DNA from: [Clostridium] leptum DSM 753
GTDB taxonomy: Bacteria > Bacillota > Clostridia > Oscillospirales > Acutalibacteraceae
Reading direction: 5' to 3'
NCBI GenBank assembly: GCA_000154345.1
Contig: DS480349.1
Location: 62,001-126,000, forward strand
Length of the DNA: 64,000 nt
The position numbers and the translations under genes are program-made. How positions within the stretch are numbered: position 1 is the stretch's first letter; each line of letters starts with the position of its first letter. Below are positions 32,673 through 40,531 of this stretch, piece by piece. The notes under the pieces are model-generated. The model searched no databases, was not told the DNA's origin, and was given only the letters and a program-made list of their open reading frames with translations.

Positions 32673-33260
32673 TTATAAAAACCATACGTCTGGATTAGTG
32701 GAGGAAATTGCTACCGCTCCGGCGGATAAGGCGCCCACCACATCCTCCTTGTCCCGAATCAGGCCGCCGGCAATGATAGGTTTATCGCACTCTCTCGCTA
32801 ATTGGCGGATGATTTTTGGCATAACCCCTGGAAGCACTTCCAAGAAATCGGCGGAGGAGTGCTGCTTTGAAGCTAAAATATTTTCCATTCCCCGGGAGTC
32901 CAGCAGAAAATAGCGCTGAATCGTCAGCAGTCCAAGCTGGTGGGCATAGCGAATCAGGGAAGCTTTGGTAGAAATAATGCCGTCGGCCCGGGTTTGTGTT
33001 TTGATAAAGTCCACTCCGGCTTCCCGGGCGGCGAGGCCGTCGATCAGGTCCATGTGAACGACCGCCACCTTATCCTTTTGTTTTACCAGCTCGACGATAG
33101 CGCCAATGCTACAAATGTCCCCAAATAAAATAAATACGACGCTGCTGTCCGATTCCAAGCTTTGCTCCAGCTCCTGAAAGCTTTTCGCCGCTGCGGCGAT
33201 GGGGGCGTCCATAAATAAATCCAAAAGCTTTTCCCGAAGCAAGGATGTTTTATCCGGCAT
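32673..33260 (-). CDS. glpP: GlpP-family glycerol-3-phosphate-responsive antiterminator
   Basis: A 195-residue cytosolic TIM-barrel-like RNA-binding regulator of the GlpP family. Landmarks are VVFILFGDICSIGAIVELVK, VVHMDLIDGLAAREAGVDFIKTQTRADGIISTK, LTIQRYFLLDSRGMENIL, DFLEVLPGVMPKII and PIIAGGLIRDKEDVVGALSAGAVAISSTNPDVW. In Bacillus, GlpP with glycerol 3-phosphate lets polymerase read through leader terminators of glp genes. No glp genes are visible here. Instead the next gene downstream is the malate dehydrogenase, whose leader carries a terminator, so that is the likely target. It has its own promoter at 33309-33337 and GAGGAG before ATG 33260. Confidence 0.93.
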   Translation of the reverse strand: MPDKTSLLREKLLDLFMDAPIAAAAKSFQELEQSLESDSSVVFILFGDICSIGAIVELVKQKDKVAVVHMDLIDGLAAREAGVDFIKTQTRADGIISTKASLIRYAHQLGLLTIQRYFLLDSRGMENILASKQHSSADFLEVLPGVMPKIIRQLARECDKPIIAGGLIRDKEDVVGALSAGAVAISSTNPDVWFL

Positions 33261-33308
33261 TTTACCAATCTCCTCATTGCCCTTACAAATTTCCGCGAAT
33301 ACTTTTCT

Positions 33309-33337
33309 ATTCTATACTATTTTTCCTAAGAGCACAA
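33309..33337 (-). promoter_or_regulatory. Candidate promoter of glpP
   Basis: On the minus strand TTGTGC (33337-33332), 17 bases, TAGAAT (33314-33309), about 50 bases before the start codon. Moderate consensus match. Confidence 0.5.
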
Positions 33338-33467
33338 GGGAGGGAAGAACAGAAAAAGGCTGTTTTCCTTAACATCTCTAGTTTATCCGGTGTTCCTCAA
33401 AGGGTAAGAACGATATACTAAAAGCAAGGCGGAAAGCCAAAGATAACGAAAGGACGGTAGAACAAAA

Positions 33468-33752
33468 ATGATCAAAATTGTTGCGGTGAGTACCTTAAAG
33501 CCTGGCGTTTTGCAGGATTACCTCCAAGCGGCTGCGGAGCTGATTGAAAAAAGCAACCAGGAGGAGGGGTGTATTTCTTATCAAATTTATCAGGATAAGA
33601 ATGATGAGACTAAGGTGGCCATGTTTGAGGAATGGAAAGATGAGGAAGCCATCGAACTGCACAACAACAGCGAGCATTTCACCAGAATCTGTCCCCAGCT
33701 TTCCAAGTATTGCGTCGGAGACAGCGTTGTGACTTTTTACAAGGAAATCTAA
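33468..33752 (+). CDS. Antibiotic biosynthesis monooxygenase-fold protein (YgiN-like quinol monooxygenase)
   Basis: A 94-residue single ABM domain. It opens with IKIVAVSTLKPGVLQDYLQAAAELIEKSNQEEGCISYQIYQD and has the MFEEWKDEEAIELHNNSEHF segment, with the EEW and His of the ferredoxin-like dimer fold. Small ABM proteins act on quinones or heme, or are of unknown role. It stands alone, with AACGAAAGGACGG before the start and a terminator 15 bases past the stop, and it is divergent from glpP. Nothing in the context suggests its substrate. Confidence 0.85.
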   Translation: MIKIVAVSTLKPGVLQDYLQAAAELIEKSNQEEGCISYQIYQDKNDETKVAMFEEWKDEEAIELHNNSEHFTRICPQLSKYCVGDSVVTFYKEI

Positions 33753-33767
33753 TAAAATAGATAAAGG

Positions 33768-33800
33768 AAGCGCCCCATGGAATTTTTCCATGGGGCGCTT
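33768..33800 (+). terminator. Bidirectional terminator between convergent genes
   Basis: A perfect 13-bp stem AAGCGCCCCATGG/CCATGGGGCGCTT with a seven-base loop and TTTAT following. It can serve the ABM gene (plus) and the RpiB gene (minus). Confidence 0.8.
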
Positions 33801-33853
33801 TTATGTACCGTTAGGCGCTGTATTATTATGTGGCGATGGAATGTGCTTAAAGC

Positions 33854-34345
33854 TTATTTGCTGTACTCCTTAAGCACATCCGCCGAGATCTGATCTATCT
33901 CCTTAACGGCGTTTTGCAGAAATTCTGGGGTGGCAAGATCGAACCCATAGGAAAAATCGGTATTTAAGAAGGCTTCGGCCATTTCGATACCCATTTTAGG
34001 CCCGACAATAAATCCGCCCATGGCAAGAACATTGCAGTTATTGATAATCCGGCACTTTTTAGCGGCGAAAACACTCTCGCAGAGTCCGCAGTAAACTCCA
34101 GGAAATTTATTGGCGACTAGGTTAACACCCATGCCGGTGCCGCAAAACAGCAGGCCGCGCTCGAATTTTTTATCGGCTACTTCTTTGGCGACACGGCGCC
34201 CAACCTCATAGTATACCACAGGCTCATCTAATGACAGTGTGCCGACATCGGTTACATCGTAGCCGTTTTTTAATAAGTGTTCCTTTACGGCCTCTTTTAG
34301 AGTAAAGCCGCTGTCATCCGCGCCGATAATGATTCTTTTATCCAT
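33854..34345 (-). CDS. rpiB: RpiB/LacA/LacB-family sugar-phosphate isomerase
   Basis: A 163-residue aldose-ketose isomerase. The fold is seen in IIIGADDSGFTLKEAVKEHL, GLLFCGTGMGVNLVANKFPGVYCGLCES (active-site Cys in the FCGTGMG loop), and RIINNCNVLAMGGFIVGP. The usual RpiB signature Asn-His-A-N near the active site reads KKCRIINNCN here, close to the LacA/B-like variants, so ribose 5-phosphate or another sugar phosphate (allose or galactose type) are both possible. It has its own strong promoter (34394-34422) and GGAGG before ATG 34345. It lies downstream of the DeoR regulator and a Gfo/Idh gene on the same strand, consistent with a small sugar-use unit. Confidence 0.85.
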   Translation of the reverse strand: MDKRIIIGADDSGFTLKEAVKEHLLKNGYDVTDVGTLSLDEPVVYYEVGRRVAKEVADKKFERGLLFCGTGMGVNLVANKFPGVYCGLCESVFAAKKCRIINNCNVLAMGGFIVGPKMGIEMAEAFLNTDFSYGFDLATPEFLQNAVKEIDQISADVLKEYSK

Positions 34346-34393
34346 TTTAACAGCCTCCGTTTTTTAGAAATAGGTAAATCTTCCGACAGCTCC

Positions 34394-34422
34394 ATTATAG
34401 GCAATGCCCCGAAATAAATCAA
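34394..34422 (-). promoter_or_regulatory. Promoter of the RpiB gene
   Basis: On the minus strand TTGATT (34422-34417), 17 bases, TATAAT (34399-34394). The leader is about 40 bases with no terminator, unlike the similar promoters at prs and the malate operon. Confidence 0.75.
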
Positions 34423-34470
34423 TCATAATTTTGCTTCTGTTATATCTTTTTTAGGCTTTTTGCAAAAAAA

Positions 34471-35457
34471 TTACTGCCGATTACTATCGGCTGGGAAAAA
34501 TATACCGACTTGCTTTCTGGCTTCATCCATCAGCTCCAGCTCTAATTCGGTCCAATGGTTCCATTTTTTAGGGCTTTGCTCTTTATAGATCATCTGGGCG
34601 AAGGCGTTCAGCTCATAACACATATCCTGTTCCTCAAAAGAAAAAGATATTTGCTCCTGTTTTCCCTGGTTCCAGCAGAGGGTGACCTTTTTGGGAATAT
34701 TAATTCCTTCAATCAGCATAGAGCCATTTTCGCCTTGAATTTCGCTGGAAAGCTTTGAATTGGAGATTTTAGAATAGAGCAGCTCCGCCTGCATTTGAGG
34801 ATAAGCAGCCAAGATGGTTCCAGCGCCTTCAAATCCATTAGAAAGCCTCACGCTTTGGGCCAAAATAGAGCTAGGCCTGCCAAACAAAGCCACCAGGGGA
34901 TGGACGCAGTAACAGCCGATGTCCATGAGAGCGCTGTTAGAAAGCCTGGGGTCGAATGCGTTTTCCACGGTACCGTTTTTAAACTTATCATACCGCGAGG
35001 AGTATTGGCAGTAAATAAAAGTAGCGCGCCGAAGAGTGCCTAAACGCGGCAAGCAATCTTTTATGGCCTGAAAGCCAGGATGAAAAACGGGGCGCATGGC
35101 TTCTAACACGACCACGCCGTTTCTTTCTGCGGCCCTTACCATGGCAGACCATTCCCAGGCGTTGGAGGCTGCCGGCTTTTCACAAAGCACATGCTTTTTG
35201 CCGGTTAACAGCATAATAGACTGGGCGGCATGAAAGGAGTTTGGGCTGGCGACATAGACCGCGTCGACCTGAGAACTTTTGGCTAACTCTTCGAGGGAGT
35301 TATAAAAATAAGAAGCGCCATGGGCTTTTCCATATTCCTCGGCTCTGGCAAGACTGCGGGAATACACGGCGGTGAGCGAGAATTGCCCGGAGAGAGGGAG
35401 CGCTGAAAGCAGGCGGTCTGTAATAAAATTAGTTCCAACTACGGCAAGACGGATCAT
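34471..35457 (-). CDS. Gfo/Idh/MocA family oxidoreductase
   Basis: A 328-residue family member of the YrbE/MviM-like branch. The Rossmann loop reads VVGTNFITDRLL (GxxxxxD rather than GxGxxG), with LCEKPAASN carrying the catalytic Lys and SALMDIGCYCVHPLVALFG in the C-terminal domain. The start is ATG 35457, 7 bases after AAAGGAG; the in-frame ATG at 35487 lacks a ribosome site. It sits 122 bases after the DeoR gene stop and 126 bases before rpiB. Likely a sugar or sugar-derivative dehydrogenase controlled by the DeoR protein. Substrate unknown. Confidence 0.85.
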   Translation of the reverse strand: MIRLAVVGTNFITDRLLSALPLSGQFSLTAVYSRSLARAEEYGKAHGASYFYNSLEELAKSSQVDAVYVASPNSFHAAQSIMLLTGKKHVLCEKPAASNAWEWSAMVRAAERNGVVVLEAMRPVFHPGFQAIKDCLPRLGTLRRATFIYCQYSSRYDKFKNGTVENAFDPRLSNSALMDIGCYCVHPLVALFGRPSSILAQSVRLSNGFEGAGTILAAYPQMQAELLYSKISNSKLSSEIQGENGSMLIEGINIPKKVTLCWNQGKQEQISFSFEEQDMCYELNAFAQMIYKEQSPKKWNHWTELELELMDEARKQVGIFFPADSNRQ

Positions 35458-35578
35458 TAAAAGTCTCCTTTCGGATCGATGCTTCAACCGCTCCCAGCTA
35501 AGGCTCTTAGAAGCTGTCAGACGGGACTAGATTTTCAGCAGGAACGACAGGCTGGAAGGCTTATAAAAATCAGACATC

Positions 35579-36346
35579 CTAATGGCCTGATTGTGGATAG
35601 ATCACTTGGGTTTGCTTTTTCAGAGAAGCCAGAAGCGCCTGGTCTGGCGGGGCGTCTGTAACAATGGCGTCGATTTCCTGAGCCCGGCAGGACTTACAGA
35701 AGTATTCCCGGTTCATTTTGGTGCTGTCGCATAGCAGGATTTTCTTTTTAGCGTTGCGAAGCATCAGTTTTTTCATAGCGGCGGTTTCCTCATTAGCCTC
35801 AGTGACCAAATCCGGCGCGGAGATGCCGCAGCAGGAGAAAAATAAAATATCAGTGTGAAAATGCTCCAGAGTTTCCTGCGCCAGACTGCCTACCATGGAC
35901 GAATTATTTTGAATTAGGCCGCCGCAGAGATAGATTTTAAAGCTGGTGTTTTCGTTGAGCACACCGGCGGTTTCAATTCCATTGGTCACCACGGATAAAT
36001 TTTTAAACCTGGCCAGCTGAGCAGCCAGACAGGTGACAGTAGAGCTGGAATCCAGCATTACCGTCATGTTATCCTCTAAAAAGTCCAAGGCAAGCCCGGC
36101 CGCTATCTTTTTCTTTTCCCGATCCTTTTGGGTGCGAACCAGCAGCGGGGCATCCTGGCTGGCGCCGCTGATTAATGTGGCTCCCCCTCGAACCCGTTCC
36201 AGCAAGCCTTTTTGCGCCATTTCCGCCAAATCCCTTCGTACGGTGGCGCCGCTGGCGAACAAACGGCGGCATAGAAACTCAACGGTAACGGTGCGGCGCT
36301 CTTTTAACAACTCGAGTATTTCATTTTGACGCTCATAGGAAATCAT
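35579..36346 (-). CDS. DeoR/GlpR family transcriptional regulator
   Basis: A 255-residue repressor. The N-terminal winged helix-turn-helix is ISYERQNEILELLKERRTVTVEFLCRRL..SGATVRRDLAEM, with the invariant RRDL. The DeoRC sensor domain has VMLDSSSTVTCLAAQL and SVVTNGIETAGVL, the sugar-phosphate site, plus DSTKMNREYF. Such repressors are released by a phosphorylated sugar intermediate. It is the first of three minus-strand sugar genes (DeoR, Gfo/Idh, RpiB) and probably autoregulates them. Start ATG 36346 with CAGGAGG upstream. Confidence 0.92.
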   Translation of the reverse strand: MISYERQNEILELLKERRTVTVEFLCRRLFASGATVRRDLAEMAQKGLLERVRGGATLISGASQDAPLLVRTQKDREKKKIAAGLALDFLEDNMTVMLDSSSTVTCLAAQLARFKNLSVVTNGIETAGVLNENTSFKIYLCGGLIQNNSSMVGSLAQETLEHFHTDILFFSCCGISAPDLVTEANEETAAMKKLMLRNAKKKILLCDSTKMNREYFCKSCRAQEIDAIVTDAPPDQALLASLKKQTQVIYPQSGH

Positions 36347-36426
36347 AACGGGAAACCTCCTGTAAGGCGGATTTACGATATGCCATCAGGCTTGTGCCTG
36401 GATCATTTTGGCGGGAATAACAGAAA

Positions 36427-36451
36427 GGTACCGTAAAAGCATTACAGTACC
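36427..36451 (-). terminator. Probable terminator of the phosphatidyltransferase gene
   Basis: On the minus strand GGTACTGTAA pairs with TTACGGTACC (10 bp including one T-G) with a five-base loop, followed by TTTCTG. It lies about 60 bases past the pgsA-like stop. Confidence 0.55.
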
Positions 36452-36512
36452 TCTTCGCCGTATTGAATTTTTTACCGCTTTCCCAAATCCCTTTTCTGTA
36501 TTCGGATAAGCA

Positions 36513-37097
36513 TTATTTTTTCTTTTGAGTTTCCTGATACATTTTAAGAAACACCTGGGCGTAAAGCAGGAAGGCCAGAAGAAGGAAAAGGCCGGAGATT
36601 AGAATTAAAATGTTTCGAACACCGACATCCAAGCTTGGAAAAACGATAATAATGAACATGACAGTGTAAAACACAAAGGTGGAAACTTTGCCGAACCATT
36701 TGGCGCCGTCCATTTTGGTGTTGTGCTTTGTCAGCAGTACGATAGAGGTGATCCCCATAAAAAGCTCCTTGACGGCGAAAAGAAGGAAAAGCCAGCGCAT
36801 AGGCTCAATGCGGATCATCAGGCTGATGACGATAGCGGCTTGCGAGAGCTTGTCCGCTACCGGGTCGATGGCCTTTCCAAGCTCTGTGACCATGTTGAAA
36901 TGCCGGGCGATAAAACCGTCGGCAAAATCGGTCAGGCCGGAAAGCAGCACAATAAAGGCGGCAAAATAATAATCCCGAGTCTCTTTCGCGTTAATATAGG
37001 AAATCATAAATACCGGGATCAACAGAATCCGGAAATAGCATAGAATATTGGGAATACTGAAAATCTCTTTCTTAGTTAATTTCATGCTTGATTTCAT
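36513..37097 (-). CDS. pgsA: CDP-alcohol phosphatidyltransferase, PgsA-like
   Basis: A 194-residue membrane enzyme, probably CDP-diacylglycerol--glycerol-3-phosphate 3-phosphatidyltransferase. The catalytic signature DG-x2-AR-x8-G-x3-D-x3-D is complete: DGFIARHFNMVTELGKAIDPVADK. The N-terminus (FSIPNILCYFRILLIPVFM) is characteristic of PgsA (IPNxLTxxR). Five to six hydrophobic helices follow. It makes phosphatidylglycerol phosphate, the first step to anionic phospholipids. ATG 37097 is chosen because GAGGTG lies six bases upstream; the earlier GTG (37106) would overlap it. Probably monocistronic. Confidence 0.88.
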   Translation of the reverse strand: MKSSMKLTKKEIFSIPNILCYFRILLIPVFMISYINAKETRDYYFAAFIVLLSGLTDFADGFIARHFNMVTELGKAIDPVADKLSQAAIVISLMIRIEPMRWLFLLFAVKELFMGITSIVLLTKHNTKMDGAKWFGKVSTFVFYTVMFIIIVFPSLDVGVRNILILISGLFLLLAFLLYAQVFLKMYQETQKKK

Positions 37098-37531
37098 GAA
37101 GAGCACCTCGGCGTGATGATAATATAGAAAACACCAACATATTTGGCAATCATATTCATTATACCGGAATTTCCGGGAAAAGAACAGCTTTTTATCAAAA
37201 ATTAAAAAAATATTAGAACGAAACGAAGGAGAATCAGGCGTCTGGTGAGAAAATAAACTTTCAATTATCCGGAAAGCATTACTTCAGCGCTCCGAAACAA
37301 GCCGATCATATCCTCCGAGGATTTGCGAACCGCGCCGGTTTTCCATACGCTCGGCAGGCTGTTGTGGTTAAAATTCCGCACGCTTTCGGTTTTGCTTTCC
37401 ATTTCCGGTTTACCATAGGGGGATACTTGCGGAACCGTTTATGAAGCAGTTTGGAACATCCGTCGTTGACGTATCACGGAAAACCAGCTCTGTGCTTTTG
37501 CTGAAATGGAGGCTGATTTATGATGTGCGGT
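37098..37531. other. Intergenic region upstream of the phosphatidyltransferase gene
   Basis: About 430 bases. On the minus strand TATAAT (37160-37165 region) with a near-palindrome CCGGAATTTCCGG (37164-37176) may form the gene's promoter, though the -35 is poor. A 45-codon minus-strand frame (37265-37402) with no ribosome site and no recognisable product is present. Nothing else is recognisable. Confidence 0.35.
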
Positions 37532-38368
37532 TTAACTGCCGTGATACAAGCTTTTCAGCAAAGCGATCTCCTCACCGTGGCCGTCGTCGTCATTAGGGGT
37601 TTCCAGATAAAAGGGCAGGTCACGCAAAACCGGATGGTTAATCATGCGCTCAAAGGCCTCCAGTCCCAGCGTGCCTTTTCCAATATTGGCATGACGGTCC
37701 TTATGACTGCCCAAGGGATTCAGGCTGTCGTTCAGATGCACGGCTTTCAGCCGGCTCAGTCCGATAACATGGTCAAATTCCTCCAGCACCTGGTCTAAGC
37801 GGCCGGCGATATCGTATCCGCCGTCGCTGACGTGGCAGGTGTCCAGGCAGATTCCCAGCTTCTCCTGGAGCTCAACACCGTCGATAATCCTCCGAAGCTC
37901 CTGAAAGCTTCCGCCGATTTCGCTGCCCTTGCCGGCCATGGTTTCCAAAAGCACTATGGTGCTTTGATTGGGAAACAGAATCTGATTCAGCGCGTCGGAG
38001 ATCAAATCGATTCCGGTCTGAACACCGCCGCCTACATGGCTGCCCGGATGAAAATTATAATAATTGCCGGGCAGAGACTCCATTCGGATCAAGTCATCCC
38101 TTAAGGTTTCCAAGGCGAATTCTCGGGTGTGCCCGTTGGACGAAGCGGGATTTAGGGTATAAGGAGCGTGGGCCAGAATTTTTCCAAAATGATGCTCATT
38201 CATTAGCAGCCGGAAGGCGGCGATGTCCTTTTGATCTAATTCCTTCGCCTTGCTTCCTCTGGGATTCCGCGTAAAAAACTGAAGCGTATTAGCTCCGATT
38301 TTTACGGCGGTCAGGCCCATTTTCTCAAAACCCTTAGCGACAGACATATGACAGCCGATGGTAAGCAT
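37532..38368 (-). CDS. nfo: Endonuclease IV (AP endonuclease)
   Basis: A 278-residue zinc-dependent TIM-barrel enzyme that cuts DNA 5' of abasic sites in base-excision repair. Conserved metal-ligand segments are visible: AHAPYTLNPAS, NFHPGSHVG, LLETMAGKGSEIG, GICLDTCHVSDGGYDI, AVHLNDSLNPLGSHKDRHANIGKG and FYLETPNDD. The order of His, Glu, Asp and His residues is that of Nfo. Length normal. Start ATG 38368 with AAGGAGGAAA upstream. It is unlinked to the ogt/alkD repair pair but complements it, since AlkD products are abasic sites. Confidence 0.95.
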   Translation of the reverse strand: MLTIGCHMSVAKGFEKMGLTAVKIGANTLQFFTRNPRGSKAKELDQKDIAAFRLLMNEHHFGKILAHAPYTLNPASSNGHTREFALETLRDDLIRMESLPGNYYNFHPGSHVGGGVQTGIDLISDALNQILFPNQSTIVLLETMAGKGSEIGGSFQELRRIIDGVELQEKLGICLDTCHVSDGGYDIAGRLDQVLEEFDHVIGLSRLKAVHLNDSLNPLGSHKDRHANIGKGTLGLEAFERMINHPVLRDLPFYLETPNDDDGHGEEIALLKSLYHGS

Positions 38369-38737
38369 AGATTTCCTCCTTGCGGTGTTCCGGAATTTTT
38401 ATTTTATCCGCCCGCCGTTGCACTCATACGCCGAAGAACGGGATTTCATCGGATTTGGCATCTCCGAACCGAAGCAGGCCGTCAATAAGCTCTGGCTCCG
38501 GCGGAGAAAAGACAGGCCTCTGATAACAAGCCGAACAGATTGGCTTTGAAAAAGCGTTCCGAGCGGCTTTTGGAACGCGGCCGCTGCCTGTTTGCGGCCG
38601 CAGGACAAGGCTGCGCGAGCCCAAAGAAAAGGCGAGAGCTTTAACGAATTTGTATCAGGCTTAGCAGGAGACTGCCTAATGCCGGCAGCTTGACGCAAGC
38701 CGCCGGTGAAACGGCGGTACGGATGGGAGGGCTTTGT
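38369..38737. other. Intergenic region with several GC-rich hairpins
   Basis: A 369-base gap with no supported gene. It contains GCGTTCC/GGAACGC (about 38554-38577), two copies of the 8-bp palindrome GCGGCCGC at 38577-38584 and 38594-38601, and CCGCCG/CGGCGG just before 38720, the last between the flanking genes as a possible weak terminator for nfo-side transcripts. No U-tracts. Confidence 0.4.
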
Positions 38738-40336
38738 TTACTCCCATTTATCACACATAGCGTTGAGTTGATCGGTAAGCTTAGCCATATCCTTGTTGGC
38801 CCGGCCTTGGCTGCGCTGGATTAACTCCATCAGGCGGCGGCCTGCGGACAGCAGCCGCAGATAGACCGGACTGCCCTTGGGCTTGGAGGCTCTGTCTTTG
38901 TGAATTTTCTGGCGGCTGCCTTCGTAAAGAAGCTGATTTCCCGCCAAATCAAACTGAGCACCCGGATAGGGAGCGAAAGAATCCAGATGGAGCTCCTCCC
39001 TGAGCCTGCCGGCAAATAAATCGCATACACTATCGTCTCCATGGGTAACAAAAACCCTTTGCGGCCTGGGATCGAAATGGGAGATCCATTCCAGCAGGCC
39101 ATTATTGTCTGCATGGCCGCTGACGCCCGCCAGTCTGCGGATTTGAGCCCGAACCTCGATTTCCTCGCCGAACAGCCTGACCTTGGAGGCGCCCTCCACT
39201 AAGGCCCGGCCCAGGGTGCCGGCGCCCTGATAGCCGACGAACAGAACGGTGCATTCAGGACGCCACAAATTATGTTTTAAATGGTGCTTAATCCGGCCGG
39301 CCTCGCACATGCCGCTGGCGGAAAGAATCACCTTACAGCGCTGGTCCTCATTGATCGCCTTGGATTCCTCGCTGGTAAGGGACACCCGAAGCCCGGGAAA
39401 TTGGATGGGATTGATTCCGCGGTTCAGCAGCTCCAGAGCCTCTTGGTCAAAGTAATCCCGGCGGTTATCCTGAAAAATTTCCGTGGATTCCACCGCTAGA
39501 GGACTGTCTACATAGACCTCAAAGCCGTCGTGGCCGGAAATTAGGCCATCCGTCTTGATCTGCCGGAGAAAGTACAGGAGCTCCTGGGTCCGGCCGACGG
39601 CAAAGGAAGGAATCACCACATTTCCTCCCCGGTCAAAGGTAGTTTGGATAATTTCAGACAATTCCTTGACATAGTCCGGACGCTCCCCGTGGCTCCGGTC
39701 GCCGTAGGTGCTTTCCATTACCACATAGTCTGCGGACCGAAAGTACTGGGGATCCCGCAGCAGAGGCTGGTTTTTATTGCCGATATCGCCGGAAAACACC
39801 AGGGTTTTCGTAACATTTCTTTCCGTCAGCTGAAGCTCAATGCTGGCGGAGCCCAGCAGGTGCCCCGCGTCGGCAAAGCGTACCTGAATACCGTCAGAGG
39901 GGGAAAATGCCTCTCCGTAGCGGCAGGAAACAAAACAGCTGATGGCGCCGGCGGCATCCTCCATGTTGTAAAGAGGAATATACGGCTCTCCGCCGGCTCG
40001 CTTCGCTTTACGGTTTCTCCACTCCGCCTCGAACATCTGGATGTGGGCGCTGTCCCGAAGCATAATGTCGCACAGATCACAGGTAGCGCCGGTAGCGAAT
40101 ATTTTACCCCGGAAGCCGTGCGCGTAAAGCAAGGGGAGCCTTCCCGAATGGTCGATATGGGCATGGGTCAGCAGAACCCAGTCTATGGAGGAGGGGGATA
40201 CGGGGATTTCCTGATTTTCATATTCGTCCGGCCCCTGCTCCATGCCGCAGTCAATCAAAATGGTTTTACCGCAGGCCTCCAGCAGATAGCAGCTGCCGGT
40301 TACCTCGTGGGCCGCGCCGAGAAAGGTAAGCTTCAT
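38738..40336 (-). CDS. Metallo-beta-lactamase/beta-CASP RNA-processing-type hydrolase
   Basis: A 532-residue protein of the CPSF73/YsgA-like group. The metallo-beta-lactamase motif HAHIDHSG (HxHxDH) follows MKLTFLGAAHEVTGSCYLL; downstream are SADYVVMESTYGDRSHG, the beta-CASP block (VDSPLAVESTEIF, VILSASGMCEAGRIKHHLKHNL) and the terminal RMBL motif SGHADNNGLLEW..VTHGD. Such proteins cleave RNA in a sequence- or structure-dependent way and are cytosolic zinc enzymes. A C-terminal tail of about 80 basic residues follows the core. ATG 40336 has AAAGGGGG upstream; the in-frame start at 40417 would overlap the promoter. Its promoter is at 40389-40417. Confidence 0.92.
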   Translation of the reverse strand: MKLTFLGAAHEVTGSCYLLEACGKTILIDCGMEQGPDEYENQEIPVSPSSIDWVLLTHAHIDHSGRLPLLYAHGFRGKIFATGATCDLCDIMLRDSAHIQMFEAEWRNRKAKRAGGEPYIPLYNMEDAAGAISCFVSCRYGEAFSPSDGIQVRFADAGHLLGSASIELQLTERNVTKTLVFSGDIGNKNQPLLRDPQYFRSADYVVMESTYGDRSHGERPDYVKELSEIIQTTFDRGGNVVIPSFAVGRTQELLYFLRQIKTDGLISGHDGFEVYVDSPLAVESTEIFQDNRRDYFDQEALELLNRGINPIQFPGLRVSLTSEESKAINEDQRCKVILSASGMCEAGRIKHHLKHNLWRPECTVLFVGYQGAGTLGRALVEGASKVRLFGEEIEVRAQIRRLAGVSGHADNNGLLEWISHFDPRPQRVFVTHGDDSVCDLFAGRLREELHLDSFAPYPGAQFDLAGNQLLYEGSRQKIHKDRASKPKGSPVYLRLLSAGRRLMELIQRSQGRANKDMAKLTDQLNAMCDKWE

Positions 40337-40388
40337 AGAAAATCCCCCTTTGAGCATAACGATAGAAATTCGTTCATTTACGCTCACT

Positions 40389-40417
40389 ATTATACCCCGC
40401 CTGGAGAAAATTAGCAA
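40389..40417 (-). promoter_or_regulatory. Promoter of the beta-CASP hydrolase gene
   Basis: On the minus strand TTGCTA (40417-40412), 17 bases, TATAAT (40394-40389). It is divergent from the pdxS promoter, with only 24 bases between the two regulatory regions. Confidence 0.65.
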
Positions 40418-40441
40418 TGGCAGGGCCGGAAGATCTCAAAC

Positions 40442-40475
40442 TGTACATTTAAATATAGTAAAAATTGTACATTTA
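40442..40475 (+). promoter_or_regulatory. Direct repeats TGTACATTTA, candidate PdxR-type operator
   Basis: Two exact copies of TGTACATTTA at 40442-40451 and 40466-40475, 24 bases apart start to start. The second overlaps the -35 of the pdxS promoter. Directly repeated sites around pdx promoters are the usual binding pattern of MocR/PdxR regulators; the regulator itself is not in this window. Confidence 0.5.
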
Positions 40476-40500
40476 CAAAAGACAGTTTTTCGCCTAGGAT
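40472..40500 (+). promoter_or_regulatory. Promoter of pdxST
   Basis: TTTACA (40472-40477), 17 bases, TAGGAT (40495-40500), 31 bases before the pdxS start; AAGGAGGG provides the ribosome site. Confidence 0.6.
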
Positions 40501-40531
40501 AGAAAATATAGAAAGCAAGGAGGGATTTCCC

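Noticed and set aside
37265..37402. 45-codon minus-strand frame upstream of the phosphatidyltransferase gene
   Set aside because: No Shine-Dalgarno sequence, no recognised motif; probably chance or a remnant.
38369..38698. Frames on both strands in the nfo/beta-CASP gap
   Set aside because: Low-complexity translations rich in Arg/Ser/Pro caused by GC-rich hairpins; no ribosome sites.
38738..40417. Longer beta-CASP protein starting at 40417
   Set aside because: The extra 27 codons overlap the gene's own promoter; ATG 40336 has AAAGGGGG upstream and gives the standard family N-terminus.
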